Positions 1 through 8,086 of a stretch of DNA of 40,688 nt are shown here, in pieces. Positions within the stretch are counted from its first letter, which is position 1, and every line of letters begins with the position of its first letter. The DNA is from Paractinoplanes durhamensis (lineage in GTDB: Bacteria; Actinomycetota; Actinomycetes; Mycobacteriales; Micromonosporaceae). Made by a program: the position numbers and the translations under genes. The DNA lies in the NCBI RefSeq assembly GCF_016862175.1, contig NZ_BOML01000049.1:1-40688 (forward strand), given 5' to 3'. The notes under the pieces were generated by a model that did no database searches, was not told the DNA's origin, and saw only the letters and a list, made by a program, of their open reading frames with translations.

Positions 1-13
1 CCCCGAGTAAGCC

Positions 14-46
14 GAAGCCGCCCCGGAACCCCGGGGCGGCTTCTTC
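14..46 (+). terminator. Rho-independent-type terminator of an upstream gene
   Basis: A perfect 13-bp stem (14-26 with 31-43) closes over the 4-nt loop AACC and is followed by a short TTCTTC tract. A TAA at 8-10 just upstream may be the stop codon of a plus-strand gene that begins before the window. The stem is symmetrical, so it could act in both directions. Confidence 0.8.
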
Positions 47-89
47 GTGTCGGCTCCCGGGCCGGCCGGGCGGGCACTGACGCCGGTTG

Positions 90-512
90 ATGTCGACTGC
101 GATCATGGGCGGCGTGCAGAGCTCAGCGGTGGTTCCGGGGCGGGCCGCGATAACGGCGGTGTGGGGATTTCTTGCGGCGGCGTTCGGGGCCGATCTCTTC
201 GCGGATGTCGGGGACCGGCCGGAGACCGTGTTCCGGTTCGTGGTGGCGATGCTCGGGCTGTTTCTCGTGTTCCGGGAGCTGACCGCTCAGGCGGAGCGGC
301 GGGCCGACTACGAGACCGCGGAGCGGTGGAGCCTCAGTGACACGCAGAATCTTGTCGCGCTGCTCGTGCTGGCCGCGGTGCTGGCGGTGACCGTGGCATT
401 CCCGATCGGGTCGATCACCGAACCCACGGCCTCGGCCTGCTACGCCATTCTCTACACGGTGCTCGCCGCCTACTTCGTCTTCACCCGGCGGCGGACCCTG
501 CGCGGGAAATGA
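90..512 (+). CDS. Small integral membrane protein, unknown function
   Basis: About 140 residues with no recognised family. Hydrophobic segments lie near residues 18-35, 47-63, 86-106 and 114-132, so three or four membrane helices are likely. A charged stretch rich in Glu, Arg and Asp (about 65-82) separates the two halves, and the C-terminus is basic (RRRTLRGK), suggesting it is cytoplasmic. I chose the ATG at 90; a TTG at 87 directly before it and an in-frame ATG at 105 are alternatives. No convincing ribosome binding site is visible. It stands alone between the terminator at 14-46 and the hairpin at 530-570, facing the phosphoketolase gene. Third codon positions are G/C-rich, which supports real coding. 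Function cannot be inferred. Confidence 0.7.
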   Translation: MSTAIMGGVQSSAVVPGRAAITAVWGFLAAAFGADLFADVGDRPETVFRFVVAMLGLFLVFRELTAQAERRADYETAERWSLSDTQNLVALLVLAAVLAVTVAFPIGSITEPTASACYAILYTVLAAYFVFTRRRTLRGK

Positions 513-529
513 CCCCGGGCGCGACAGCG

Positions 530-570
530 CCGTCCCTTGCCACCGGGGCCGACCCGGCGGCAAGGAACGG
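530..570. terminator. Hairpin between convergent genes
   Basis: Arms at 530-541 and 559-570 pair over 12 bp with one mismatch, leaving a GC-rich 17-nt loop that can fold further. It lies between the stop of the small membrane protein and the stop of the convergent phosphoketolase gene. There is no clear T tract, so a terminator role is inferred from position. Confidence 0.45.
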
Positions 571-635
571 CATCGGCCATCTACGGCCTTGTCGATTCCC
601 ACGGGACTCGTCGCAAATCCCGTATTCATATGGTT

Positions 636-3005
636 TTAAGAAGGCAGCGCCCAATCGCGGACCTCGGGCATGTCCTCGAGGTTCTCCACGACGTAGGCGT
701 CGTGCTTGGCCAGCTGGGACTCGCACCAGGCCTTCAGGTCCGCGGCGCCGCGCGGCAGGCGCTTGGCGTTGTTGATGGCGTCCATGACCAGGTGGTAGCG
801 GGACGTCTTGTTGCGGACCGTCATGTCGAACGGGGTGGTCGTGGTGCCCTGCTCGATGAAGCCGCGCACCCGGAACCGGTCGGCGTCCGGCCGGCCGTGG
901 ACCAGCTGGTGGATGGCGCCCGGGTAGCCGTGGAAGGCGAAGATCACGTCGACGTTGTCGGTGAACAGCTCGGTGAACTGGACCTCGGACATGCCGTGCG
1001 GGTGGTCCTTGGGGCGGGGCAGGCTCATCAGGTTGACCACGTTGACGACCCGGGTCTTGAATCCGGGCAGCTTCTCCTTGAGGATCTGCGCGGCCGCGAC
1101 CGTCTCCATCGTCACCACGTCGCCGGCGCAGGCCAGGATGATGTCGGGGTCGGTGTCGCCCTCGTCGGTGCCGGCCCAGTCCCAGATGCCGGCGCCGCGC
1201 TCGCAGTGCGCGATCGCCTCGTCCATCGACAGATACTGCAACTGGGGCTGCTTGTCGATGACGATCAGGTTGACGTAGCTGCGTGACCGGAAGCAATGGT
1301 CGGCGACCGAGAGCAGCGTGTTGGCGTCCGGCGGCAGGTAGATCCGGGCGACGTTGCCGCGCTGGTTGAGCACGACCTGCAGCAGGCCGGGGCCCTGGTG
1401 GCTGAAGCCGTTGTGGTCGTTACGCCACGCGGTGCTGGTCAGCAGGATGTTCAGCGACGGCACCTTGGCCCGCCACGGCAGGTGCGCGGCCTCCTGCAGC
1501 CACTTGCCGTGCTGGACCGTCTGCGACGCGCTGACCATGGCGAACGCCTCGTAGGTGGCGAACATGCCGTGCCGGCCGGTCAGGTTGTAGCCCTCCAGCC
1601 AGCCGTGACAGTTGTGCTCGCTGAGCACCTCCATCACGCGGCCGTCGGCGCTGAGCTTCACGTCGCCGGGGATCGTGCGCTCCATGAACGCCCGGTCGGA
1701 GACCTCGAAGACCGCGCCGAGGCGGTTGCTGTTGGTCTCGTCGGGGCAGAACAGCCGGAACCGGTCAGGGCTCGACGTGTAGATGTCACGCATCATCTCG
1801 CCGAGCTTGCGGGTCGACTCGGCGTGCTGGGTGCCGGGCTTCTTGACGTCGATGGCGTACTGACGGAAGTCGGGCATGTCGAGGTCGCGGGTGAGCAGGC
1901 CACCGTTGGCGTGCGGGGTGGCACTCATCCGCAGCCGGCCTTCCGGCGACTGCTCGCGCACCGGCGCGGCGGGCGCACCGTTGGCGTCGAAGAGCTCTTC
2001 CGGACGGTACGACTTGAGCCACTTCTCCAGGAGCTTCAGGTGTTCCGGGTTCTCCCGGACGCCGGACAGTGGCACCTGGTGGGAGCGCCACGTGCCCTCG
2101 ACCAGCACACCGTCGACCTCGTGCGGCCCGGTCCAGCCCTTCGGCGAACGAAGGATGATCATCGGCCAGCGGACGCTCTTGTCGCCGTCCTTCTTGGCCT
2201 TGATCATGCCGTACGCCTCGGCCAGCACCGCGGCGAAGCGCTCGTGCATGCCGGGCAGGTCCTCGCCCTCGATCTCCAGGACGTGGTAGCCGTGGCCCTC
2301 GAGGAGCTTGCGGACGTCGCCGCGGTCCTTGCGGCCGAGCACGGTCGGGCCGGAGATCTTGCCGTCGTTGAGGTGCAGGATCGGCAGCACCGCGCCATCG
2401 CGCTCCGGGTTGATGAACGAGATGCCCTTCCACGAGCCCTCCAGCGGGCCGGTCTCGGCCTCACCGTCACCCACCACGGCGATCGCGAGCAGGTCGGGAT
2501 TGTCCATCACCGCACCGAACGCATGCACCAGGACGTAACCGAGCTCACCACCCTCGTGAATGGAACCGGGCGTGGTCACCGACACGTGGCTGGGGATCCC
2601 GCCCGGGCTGGAGAACTGCCGGAACAGCTGGAGGATGCCGGCCTCGTCCTGGGTGATGGCCGGGAAGTGCTCGGTGTACGTGCCCTCCAGGTAGCCCGCC
2701 GCCACCAGGGCGGGGCCGCCGTGCCCGGGGCCGGCCAGATAGATGGCCTCCTGGCCGGTGTGCTTGATCAGGCGGTTCACGTGGGCATAGATGAACGACA
2801 GGCCGGGGCTGGTCCCCCAGTGCCCGAGGAGTCGCGGTTTGATGTGCTCGGCCTTCAGCGGCTCACGCAGCAGCGGGTTTCCCCGGAGATAGATCTGGCC
2901 GATCGTGAGATAGTTCGCTGCACGCCACCAGGCGTCGAGCTGGTCCAGTTCGTCCTGGCCGGGCTCGGCCAGCGTGCGGACAAGATCGGGACTGACCGTG
3001 GTCAC
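636..3005 (-). CDS. xfp: Xylulose-5-phosphate/fructose-6-phosphate phosphoketolase
   Basis: A 789-residue cytoplasmic thiamine-diphosphate enzyme that splits xylulose-5-P (and often fructose-6-P) with phosphate to give acetyl-phosphate plus glyceraldehyde-3-P (or erythrose-4-P). Both family signatures are present: EGGELGY at residues 151-157 and GDGEAETGP at 179-187, the second being part of the diphosphate/metal site. The N-terminal part carries the expected GHWGTSPGLSF and GPGHGGP segments, and the length matches the family. The start is GTG at 3005, preceded by AAAGGA at good spacing. A TAGGCT at 3047-3042 (minus strand) is a possible -10. The gene is monocistronic, convergent with a small membrane protein and divergent from a sulfatase-like gene. 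No phosphotransacetylase or acetate kinase gene is in the window. The family assignment is firm; the relative use of the two substrates cannot be read from sequence. Confidence 0.97.
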   Translation of the reverse strand: MTTVSPDLVRTLAEPGQDELDQLDAWWRAANYLTIGQIYLRGNPLLREPLKAEHIKPRLLGHWGTSPGLSFIYAHVNRLIKHTGQEAIYLAGPGHGGPALVAAGYLEGTYTEHFPAITQDEAGILQLFRQFSSPGGIPSHVSVTTPGSIHEGGELGYVLVHAFGAVMDNPDLLAIAVVGDGEAETGPLEGSWKGISFINPERDGAVLPILHLNDGKISGPTVLGRKDRGDVRKLLEGHGYHVLEIEGEDLPGMHERFAAVLAEAYGMIKAKKDGDKSVRWPMIILRSPKGWTGPHEVDGVLVEGTWRSHQVPLSGVRENPEHLKLLEKWLKSYRPEELFDANGAPAAPVREQSPEGRLRMSATPHANGGLLTRDLDMPDFRQYAIDVKKPGTQHAESTRKLGEMMRDIYTSSPDRFRLFCPDETNSNRLGAVFEVSDRAFMERTIPGDVKLSADGRVMEVLSEHNCHGWLEGYNLTGRHGMFATYEAFAMVSASQTVQHGKWLQEAAHLPWRAKVPSLNILLTSTAWRNDHNGFSHQGPGLLQVVLNQRGNVARIYLPPDANTLLSVADHCFRSRSYVNLIVIDKQPQLQYLSMDEAIAHCERGAGIWDWAGTDEGDTDPDIILACAGDVVTMETVAAAQILKEKLPGFKTRVVNVVNLMSLPRPKDHPHGMSEVQFTELFTDNVDVIFAFHGYPGAIHQLVHGRPDADRFRVRGFIEQGTTTTPFDMTVRNKTSRYHLVMDAINNAKRLPRGAADLKAWCESQLAKHDAYVVENLEDMPEVRDWALPS

Positions 3006-3106
3006 GGTGATTCCTTTCGCGGATCTTCGTCTACCGTTTTGAGCCTACGTGGTCTCGGAACCGCTTCCGAAGGGCCTTTTGGCCTAGGGATGACTTTCTG
3101 GCGACG

Positions 3107-4825
3107 GTGAACTCCAGCCGCCAAGATTCCGTTCCCCCTGGCGTGCAGCCCGATGCCCCACTCCCCACACGGTCCCGGATTCGTAGCGTCTTCGCCCTGT
3201 TTTCTCGCCCGGCGGTGTCTCGAACATTGACCGTTCTGGCGGGTTTGATCCTTTTCGTCGCGTTGATCTTCCCGAACGTCGTCTCGCGGCTCACCCCGAT
3301 CGGCTTCCTCCGGATCCCGGTCGAGGGCGCCTTCCTGATCGCCCTGCTGCTCGTCCCGGCCCGCGCCCGCCGCATCGCCGGCATCGCGGTCGGCGTCCTG
3401 CTCGGCTGGCTGGTCATCGAGAAGTGCCTGGACATGGGCTTCTTCTCGGAGCTGAATCGGCCGTTCGACCCGGTCCTGGACTGGGTCCTCTTCGACGACG
3501 CGTACAGCTTCGTGGTCGACTCCTACGGCAAGGCAGCGGCGCTCGGCGCGGTCGCCGCGATCCTACTGCTGGTCGCCGCGGTCATGTCGCTGACCACCTG
3601 GTCGGTGCTGCGGATCGGCCGGCTGGTCGGCGCGCACCACCGCCGCTCGCTGGTCGCGGCCGGTGCGATCGCGGTCGCCTGGGCGGCCACCTTCGCGTTC
3701 GGCGCGTCGTTCACCGGCGCGGTGCCGATCGCCGCGCGCAGTTCGGCCACCTACGCCTGGGACCGCGCCCACCAGGCCAAGGCCGGTTTCGCCGACGCGT
3801 CGAACTTCGCCAAGGAGGTCAAGAACGACCCGTACGCGACCGTGCCGTCCGATCAGATGCTGACCGCCCTGAAGGGCAAGGACGTGATCTTCACGTTCAT
3901 CGAGAGCTACGGGCGCAGCGCCGTCGAGCATCCGGCCCTCGCGCCGCTGGTCGACCCGGTCCTGGACGCCGGCACCGCGCAGCTGACCGCGGCCGGGTTC
4001 AGCTCCGAATCCGGCTGGCTCACCTCGCCGACCTTCGGCGGCGGCAGCTGGCTCGCCCACTCGACCTTCGAGTCCGGCTTGTGGATCAACAACGAGCAGC
4101 GCTACCGCAACCTCGTCTCCACCAACCGGCTCACCCTGACCAGGTCGTTCAAGAACGCCGGCTACCGCACGGTCAGCGTCATGCCGGGAGCCACGCGGGC
4201 CTGGCCGGAGGGCAAGTTCTACGGGTACGACGCGGTCTGGGACTCGCGCAACCTCGGCTACCAGGGCCCGAAGTTCTCCTGGGCGCCGATGCCCGACCAG
4301 TACACGCTCAAGCAGCTCAACACCATCGAATACCAGAAGGCTTCGCGTACGCCGTTGATGGTGGAGATGCCCCTGGTCTCCAGTCACACGCCGTGGGCGC
4401 CGATCCCCTCGTACCTCGACAACTGGGACCAGATCGGGGACGGGTCGATCTACGCGTCGATGGCGGCCGACGGCAAGAAGCCGAAGGCACTGTGGGCCAA
4501 CCCGCGCGACGTCCGGCCGGAATACGGGAAATCGATCGTCTACTCGGTGACCTCCCTGGTGAACTGGGTGACGAAGTACGGCGACGACAACCTGGTGCTG
4601 GTCTTCCTCGGCGACCACCAGCCGTCGCCGATCGCCTCCGGGGCCGGCGCCAGCCACGACGTGCCGATCTCGATCGTGACGAAGGACAAGGCGTTGCTGG
4701 AGCGGATCACCGACTGGAAGTGGGCTCCCGGGCTGCGGCCGGCGGGAGATACGCCGGTGTGGCCGATGAACGCGTTCCGGGATCGGTTCTTCACCGCGTT
4801 CGGGCCTAAGGCGGCGGCGTCCTGA
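3107..4825 (+). CDS. Membrane-anchored sulfatase/LTA-synthase-like phosphotransferase
   Basis: A 572-residue protein with about five hydrophobic helices in the first 210 residues, then an extracytoplasmic alkaline-phosphatase-fold domain. The metal-site elements are the Glu of FIESYG (about residue 264) and the Asp-His of GDHQPS (about residue 501). The SWLAHSTFES segment supplies a likely Ser/Thr nucleophile. This is the architecture of LtaS/MdoB-type enzymes that move phosphoglycerol or phosphoethanolamine groups onto envelope glycans; the actual substrate is unknown. The start is GTG at 3107. A tiny frame, ATG at 3090 to TGA at 3110 (MTFWRR), ends on this GTG as GTGA and has AGGG before it. 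The nucleoside hydrolase gene begins inside the stop codon. Confidence 0.85.
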   Translation: MNSSRQDSVPPGVQPDAPLPTRSRIRSVFALFSRPAVSRTLTVLAGLILFVALIFPNVVSRLTPIGFLRIPVEGAFLIALLLVPARARRIAGIAVGVLLGWLVIEKCLDMGFFSELNRPFDPVLDWVLFDDAYSFVVDSYGKAAALGAVAAILLLVAAVMSLTTWSVLRIGRLVGAHHRRSLVAAGAIAVAWAATFAFGASFTGAVPIAARSSATYAWDRAHQAKAGFADASNFAKEVKNDPYATVPSDQMLTALKGKDVIFTFIESYGRSAVEHPALAPLVDPVLDAGTAQLTAAGFSSESGWLTSPTFGGGSWLAHSTFESGLWINNEQRYRNLVSTNRLTLTRSFKNAGYRTVSVMPGATRAWPEGKFYGYDAVWDSRNLGYQGPKFSWAPMPDQYTLKQLNTIEYQKASRTPLMVEMPLVSSHTPWAPIPSYLDNWDQIGDGSIYASMAADGKKPKALWANPRDVRPEYGKSIVYSVTSLVNWVTKYGDDNLVLVFLGDHQPSPIASGAGASHDVPISIVTKDKALLERITDWKWAPGLRPAGDTPVWPMNAFRDRFFTAFGPKAAAS

Positions 4826-5712
4826 AGCTCTATCTCGACTGCGACACGGGGATCGACGACGCCGTCGCCCTGGGGTTTCTCCTTGGCTCGCCGGACGTCC
4901 AGATTGTCGGGATCGGCACCGTCAACGGGAACACCTCCGCAGTGCAGGCCGCCCGGAACACGCTAGGGCTGCTTGAGCTTTCCGACATTTCCGATATTCC
5001 CGTCGCGGTGGGCGCGGGCGCCTATCGCGGCGGGGCCGGGGACGTGCACGGCGGTAACGGGATCGGTGAGGTCTCGCTGCCGCCGGGCGGTGCGCCTGAC
5101 CCACGTACGTCCGCGTCGTTGCTCTGGGATCTTGCCCGGGACAATCCGGGCACGCTGCACATTCTGGCCACCGGGCCGTGCGGCAATCTGGCTTCGGCGC
5201 TGCGGCTCTTTCCGTCGTTGCCGTCGCTGATCGCCTCGGTCACCGTGATGGGCGGGGCGGTGCGGGTGCCCGGCAACGTCACGCCGCGCAGCGAGGCGAA
5301 CATCCACGACGACCCGACCGCGGCCGCCGCCGTCCTCGCCGCGCCCTGGCCGGTCACCCTGGTCCCGCTCGACGTCACCATGCGGCACCGCTGGACCGAG
5401 GACGACCGGGCCGCCCTGCACGACGGCGGCACGCCGTTGCAGCAGACGCTCGCCGACATGCTGCCCACCTACTTCGACTTCTACGAGCCGCGCCTCGGCG
5501 TCCGCGAGATCCCGCTGCACGACCCCCTGGCCGCGGCGATCGCGGTCGGTGCGATAGCTCCGGCGGACGCCCCGCAGCTGCCGCTGCGGGTCGATCTGGA
5601 GGGCGCGGTGCGGGAGGATCCGGCGGCTGTTTCCTCGGTACGCACGGTGCTCGCGCTCGACCAGCCCGCCGCCCCGATCATTCTCCGCCGGATCCTCGGA
5701 ATCCGCAGCTGA
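4822..5712 (+). CDS. Nucleoside hydrolase (inosine/uridine-preferring family), CTG start
   Basis: A 296-residue enzyme that cleaves the N-glycosidic bond of ribonucleosides to free base and ribose. The Ca-binding family signature is present at the N-terminus as DCDTGIDDA (residues 6-14), but only if translation begins at CTG 4822. The frame is closed by TAA at 4807-4809, and no ATG, GTG or TTG lies between that stop and the motif. The first conventional start (GTG 4942) would delete the catalytic motif. The CTG overlaps the sulfatase stop as CTGA, with AAGG about 11 nt upstream, so translational coupling is likely. The later substrate-binding features MGGAVRVPGN and HDPLAAA are present. There is no signal peptide, so it is probably cytoplasmic and in purine or pyrimidine salvage. 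The family call is strong; the start is unusual but well constrained. Confidence 0.9.
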   Translation: MKLYLDCDTGIDDAVALGFLLGSPDVQIVGIGTVNGNTSAVQAARNTLGLLELSDISDIPVAVGAGAYRGGAGDVHGGNGIGEVSLPPGGAPDPRTSASLLWDLARDNPGTLHILATGPCGNLASALRLFPSLPSLIASVTVMGGAVRVPGNVTPRSEANIHDDPTAAAAVLAAPWPVTLVPLDVTMRHRWTEDDRAALHDGGTPLQQTLADMLPTYFDFYEPRLGVREIPLHDPLAAAIAVGAIAPADAPQLPLRVDLEGAVREDPAAVSSVRTVLALDQPAAPIILRRILGIRS

Positions 5713-5739
5713 CCCCTCCCGTGACGCGCCGTTCGTTGG

Positions 5740-5745
5740 TAGCGT
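5740..5745 (+). promoter_or_regulatory. Candidate -10 box of a leaderless promoter
   Basis: TAGCGT with 6 nt before the ATG at 5752, which would place the transcript start at or next to the start codon. No Shine-Dalgarno sequence is visible upstream of that ATG. No good -35 was found. Confidence 0.5.
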
Positions 5746-5751
5746 CGCGCC

Positions 5752-7119
5752 ATGCCGACGGAATCCGGAGTTGATCGAGCTCGTCTCGCCGAGCTGGCCG
5801 CCCGCGAACGCGCCACCTACACCGCGCGCCACCCGCGGTCGGCGGCTGCCTACGGCCGGGCCGACCACCTGTTCGGCCGGGTCCCGATGACCTGGATGAA
5901 CAAGAACGCCGCCGGCTTCCCCGTCTACGTCGACCGGGCCCGCGGCGCCCGCCTGACCGACATCGACGGCCACGAGTACATCGACTTCTGCCTGGGCGAC
6001 ACCGGCGCGATGGCCGGACACTCGCCGGCCCCGGTGGTCGACGCGGTGACCCGCCGGCTGTCCGAGCTGGGCGGCGCCACCACGATGCTGCCGACCGAGG
6101 ACGCCGCACTGGTCGGCGCCGAGCTGGCCCGCCGCTTCACCTTGCCGTATTGGAGCTTCGCCCTGACCGCGACCGACGCGAACCGCTGGGCCATCCGCCT
6201 GCTGCGGGCCGTGTCCGGGCGCCCGAAGATCCTGGTGAACAGCTACTGCTACCACGGTTCGGTCGACGAGTCCCTGATCGTGGTCGGCGCCGACGGCCAC
6301 GGCGAGTCCCGCGAGGGCAACGTGGGCGCCCCGACCGACGTGACGACGACGTCGCGGGTGGCCGAGTTCAACGACCTGGCCGGCCTGGAACGCGAACTGG
6401 CCCACGGCGACGTGGCCGCGGTCCTGATGGAACCGGCCCTGACCAACATCGGCATCGTCCTGCCCGAAGAGGGCTACCTGCAGGGGGTCCGGGAGCTGAC
6501 CCGCCGCTACGGCACCTACCTGATCAACGACGAGACCCACACGTTCTCGGCCGGCCCCGGTGGCGCGACGGCGGCCTGGTCCCTGGAGCCGGACGTGCTG
6601 ACCATCGGCAAGGCGATCGCCGGCGGCATCCCGATCGGCGCGTACGGCCTGTCGGCGTCCCTGGCCGACGCCCTGACCGGCCGCTCCGACCTCGACCTGG
6701 TCGACATGGGCGGCGTGGGCGGCACCCTGGCCGGCAACCCGGTCTCGATGGCCGCGGCCCGGGCGACGCTGGAGCAGGTCCTGACCGACGACGCCTTCAC
6801 CGGCATGATCGCCACGGCGACGGCCTTCGCCGAGGGCGTCCAGAAGCTCATCGACGGCCACGCCCTGCCGTGGTCGGTGGCCCAGCTGGGCGCCCGGGTC
6901 GAATACCGCTTCGCGAACCCGGCCCCACGAAACGGCACCGAGTCGGCAGCGTCGGCGGACGGCGAACTGGAGGACTTCCTGCACGTCTACCTGGCCAACC
7001 GCGGAATCCTGCTGACCCCGTTCCACAACATGGCCCTGATGTCCCCGGAAACCACCCTCGACGACGTGACCCGCCACCACGAGGTCTTCGCCGAGGCCCT
7101 GACCGAACTGCTCGGCTAG
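5752..7119 (+). CDS. Class III PLP aminotransferase, glutamate-1-semialdehyde aminomutase-like
   Basis: A 455-residue fold-type I PLP enzyme. The N-terminal YVDRARGARLTDIDG element, the aromatic pocket segment YCYHGSVDES, the Asp-containing strand LINDETHTFSAGP and the Schiff-base Lys287 in LTIGKAIAGG identify class III transaminases near GSA aminomutase. It is unlikely to be HemL. The GSA-type segment of the substrate pocket differs, and the gene sits beside a sugar-nucleotide-type dehydrogenase rather than haem genes. That dehydrogenase begins on the base after this stop codon. Amination of a keto-sugar or other carbonyl made by a partner enzyme is plausible but inferred. The ATG start has no Shine-Dalgarno but a well-placed TAGCGT -10, suggesting a leaderless message. 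Confidence 0.85.
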   Translation: MPTESGVDRARLAELAARERATYTARHPRSAAAYGRADHLFGRVPMTWMNKNAAGFPVYVDRARGARLTDIDGHEYIDFCLGDTGAMAGHSPAPVVDAVTRRLSELGGATTMLPTEDAALVGAELARRFTLPYWSFALTATDANRWAIRLLRAVSGRPKILVNSYCYHGSVDESLIVVGADGHGESREGNVGAPTDVTTTSRVAEFNDLAGLERELAHGDVAAVLMEPALTNIGIVLPEEGYLQGVRELTRRYGTYLINDETHTFSAGPGGATAAWSLEPDVLTIGKAIAGGIPIGAYGLSASLADALTGRSDLDLVDMGGVGGTLAGNPVSMAAARATLEQVLTDDAFTGMIATATAFAEGVQKLIDGHALPWSVAQLGARVEYRFANPAPRNGTESAASADGELEDFLHVYLANRGILLTPFHNMALMSPETTLDDVTRHHEVFAEALTELLG

Positions 7120-7959
7120 GTGGTGCTCGGCCGGGCGACCGTCACCGGGACCTCGGGGCGGGTCGGTGCCGCGGTGGCGCGCGAACTCGAGGCCGCCGGC
7201 TGGTCGGTTCGCGGCGTCGACCGGGCGCCCGGCTCGCCCACCGGTGTCGTCGGGGACCTGCGCGACCGGGCCGTACGCGAAGCGGCGCTGGACGGGGCCG
7301 GCGTGCTCGTCCACGCGGCGGCGCTGCACGCCCCGCACGTCGGCCGAGTCCCCGACGCGAAGTTCCGGGCCGTCAACGTGGACGCCACCGCCGCCCTCCT
7401 CGACGACGCGGCGAAGGCCGGCGTGCGGCGGGTCGTCTACATCAGCAGCACCAGCGTCTACGGCCACGCGCTGGTGCCGGTGGATCGGGCGGTGTGGGTC
7501 GACGAGAGTCTGCGGCCGCGGCCACGAGACATCTACGACGAGACGAAACTGGCCGCCGAGCAGCTGGTCGCCGCCGGTGCCGTCCCCGCGGTGACGCTGC
7601 GGATCGCCCGATGCTTCCCGGAGCCGCCGCCCGTACTGGCCGTCCGGATGCTGCACCGAGCCGTGGCGTTGAGCGACGTGGCGGCAGCAACGGTCCGGGC
7701 CGTGGCCGAGGAATCGGTGACCGGCACCTTCAACATCGCCGGACGCTACCCGTTCACCCGCGCCGACTGCCGTGCCCTCTACCAGGACGCGGCCGGCCTG
7801 ATCGCCGAACGTGCGCCGGCGGTCGCGGCGGCCTTCCGCGACCGGGGATGGGATCTGCCGCGCCGCATCGACCGGGTCTACGACTCCGGCGCGGCGGCGG
7901 AGGCCCTCGGTTACCGCGCCGACCGGGATGCACTGGACGCTCTCCGGGAGGAGGGTTGA
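7120..7959 (+). CDS. NAD(P)-dependent epimerase/dehydratase (extended SDR)
   Basis: A 279-residue Rossmann protein. The dinucleotide-binding loop TGTSGRVG is at residues 9-16, the strand VLVHAAA follows, ISSTSVYG carries the catalytic Ser, and the catalytic pair is Tyr139/Lys143 in YDETK. These are features of sugar-nucleotide epimerases/dehydratases, though simple oxidoreductases of this fold also exist. It is somewhat shorter than GalE or RmlB (about 310-340 residues), mainly in the C-terminal substrate domain. The GTG start at 7120 follows the aminotransferase TAG with no gap, and a second GTG at 7123 is also possible. Translation by termination-reinitiation is likely, so the two enzymes probably share a pathway. 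The substrate is unknown. Confidence 0.85.
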   Translation: MVLGRATVTGTSGRVGAAVARELEAAGWSVRGVDRAPGSPTGVVGDLRDRAVREAALDGAGVLVHAAALHAPHVGRVPDAKFRAVNVDATAALLDDAAKAGVRRVVYISSTSVYGHALVPVDRAVWVDESLRPRPRDIYDETKLAAEQLVAAGAVPAVTLRIARCFPEPPPVLAVRMLHRAVALSDVAAATVRAVAEESVTGTFNIAGRYPFTRADCRALYQDAAGLIAERAPAVAAAFRDRGWDLPRRIDRVYDSGAAAEALGYRADRDALDALREEG

Positions 7960-8074
7960 TCGCCAGCTCCATCGGGTTGACCCGTTTGCCGGGCTCACCG
8001 ATGCCGACTTCGATGAGGCCGGAGTATGCGCGGGGCGTGCAAAAGTGGGGAAGACGGGCGGTTGCGTCAACCCC

Positions 8075-8080
8075 TACGAT
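8075..8080 (+). promoter_or_regulatory. Candidate -10 box of a leaderless promoter (pmt)
   Basis: TACGAT followed by 6 nt and then the ATG at 8087, with no Shine-Dalgarno. It supports 8087 as the start rather than the upstream in-frame codon at 7811, which lies inside the preceding gene. Confidence 0.55.
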
Positions 8081-8086
8081 CGCCGG

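Noticed and set aside
5752..7119. hemL (glutamate-1-semialdehyde aminomutase)
   Set aside because: The fold matches, but neighbouring genes are unrelated to haem synthesis and the substrate segments differ from HemL as I know it.
4963..8070. Minus-strand open frame of 1,035 codons
   Set aside because: It is antisense to the nucleoside hydrolase, aminotransferase and epimerase genes, is rich in Arg/Gly/Val/His without motifs, and arises from the high GC content.
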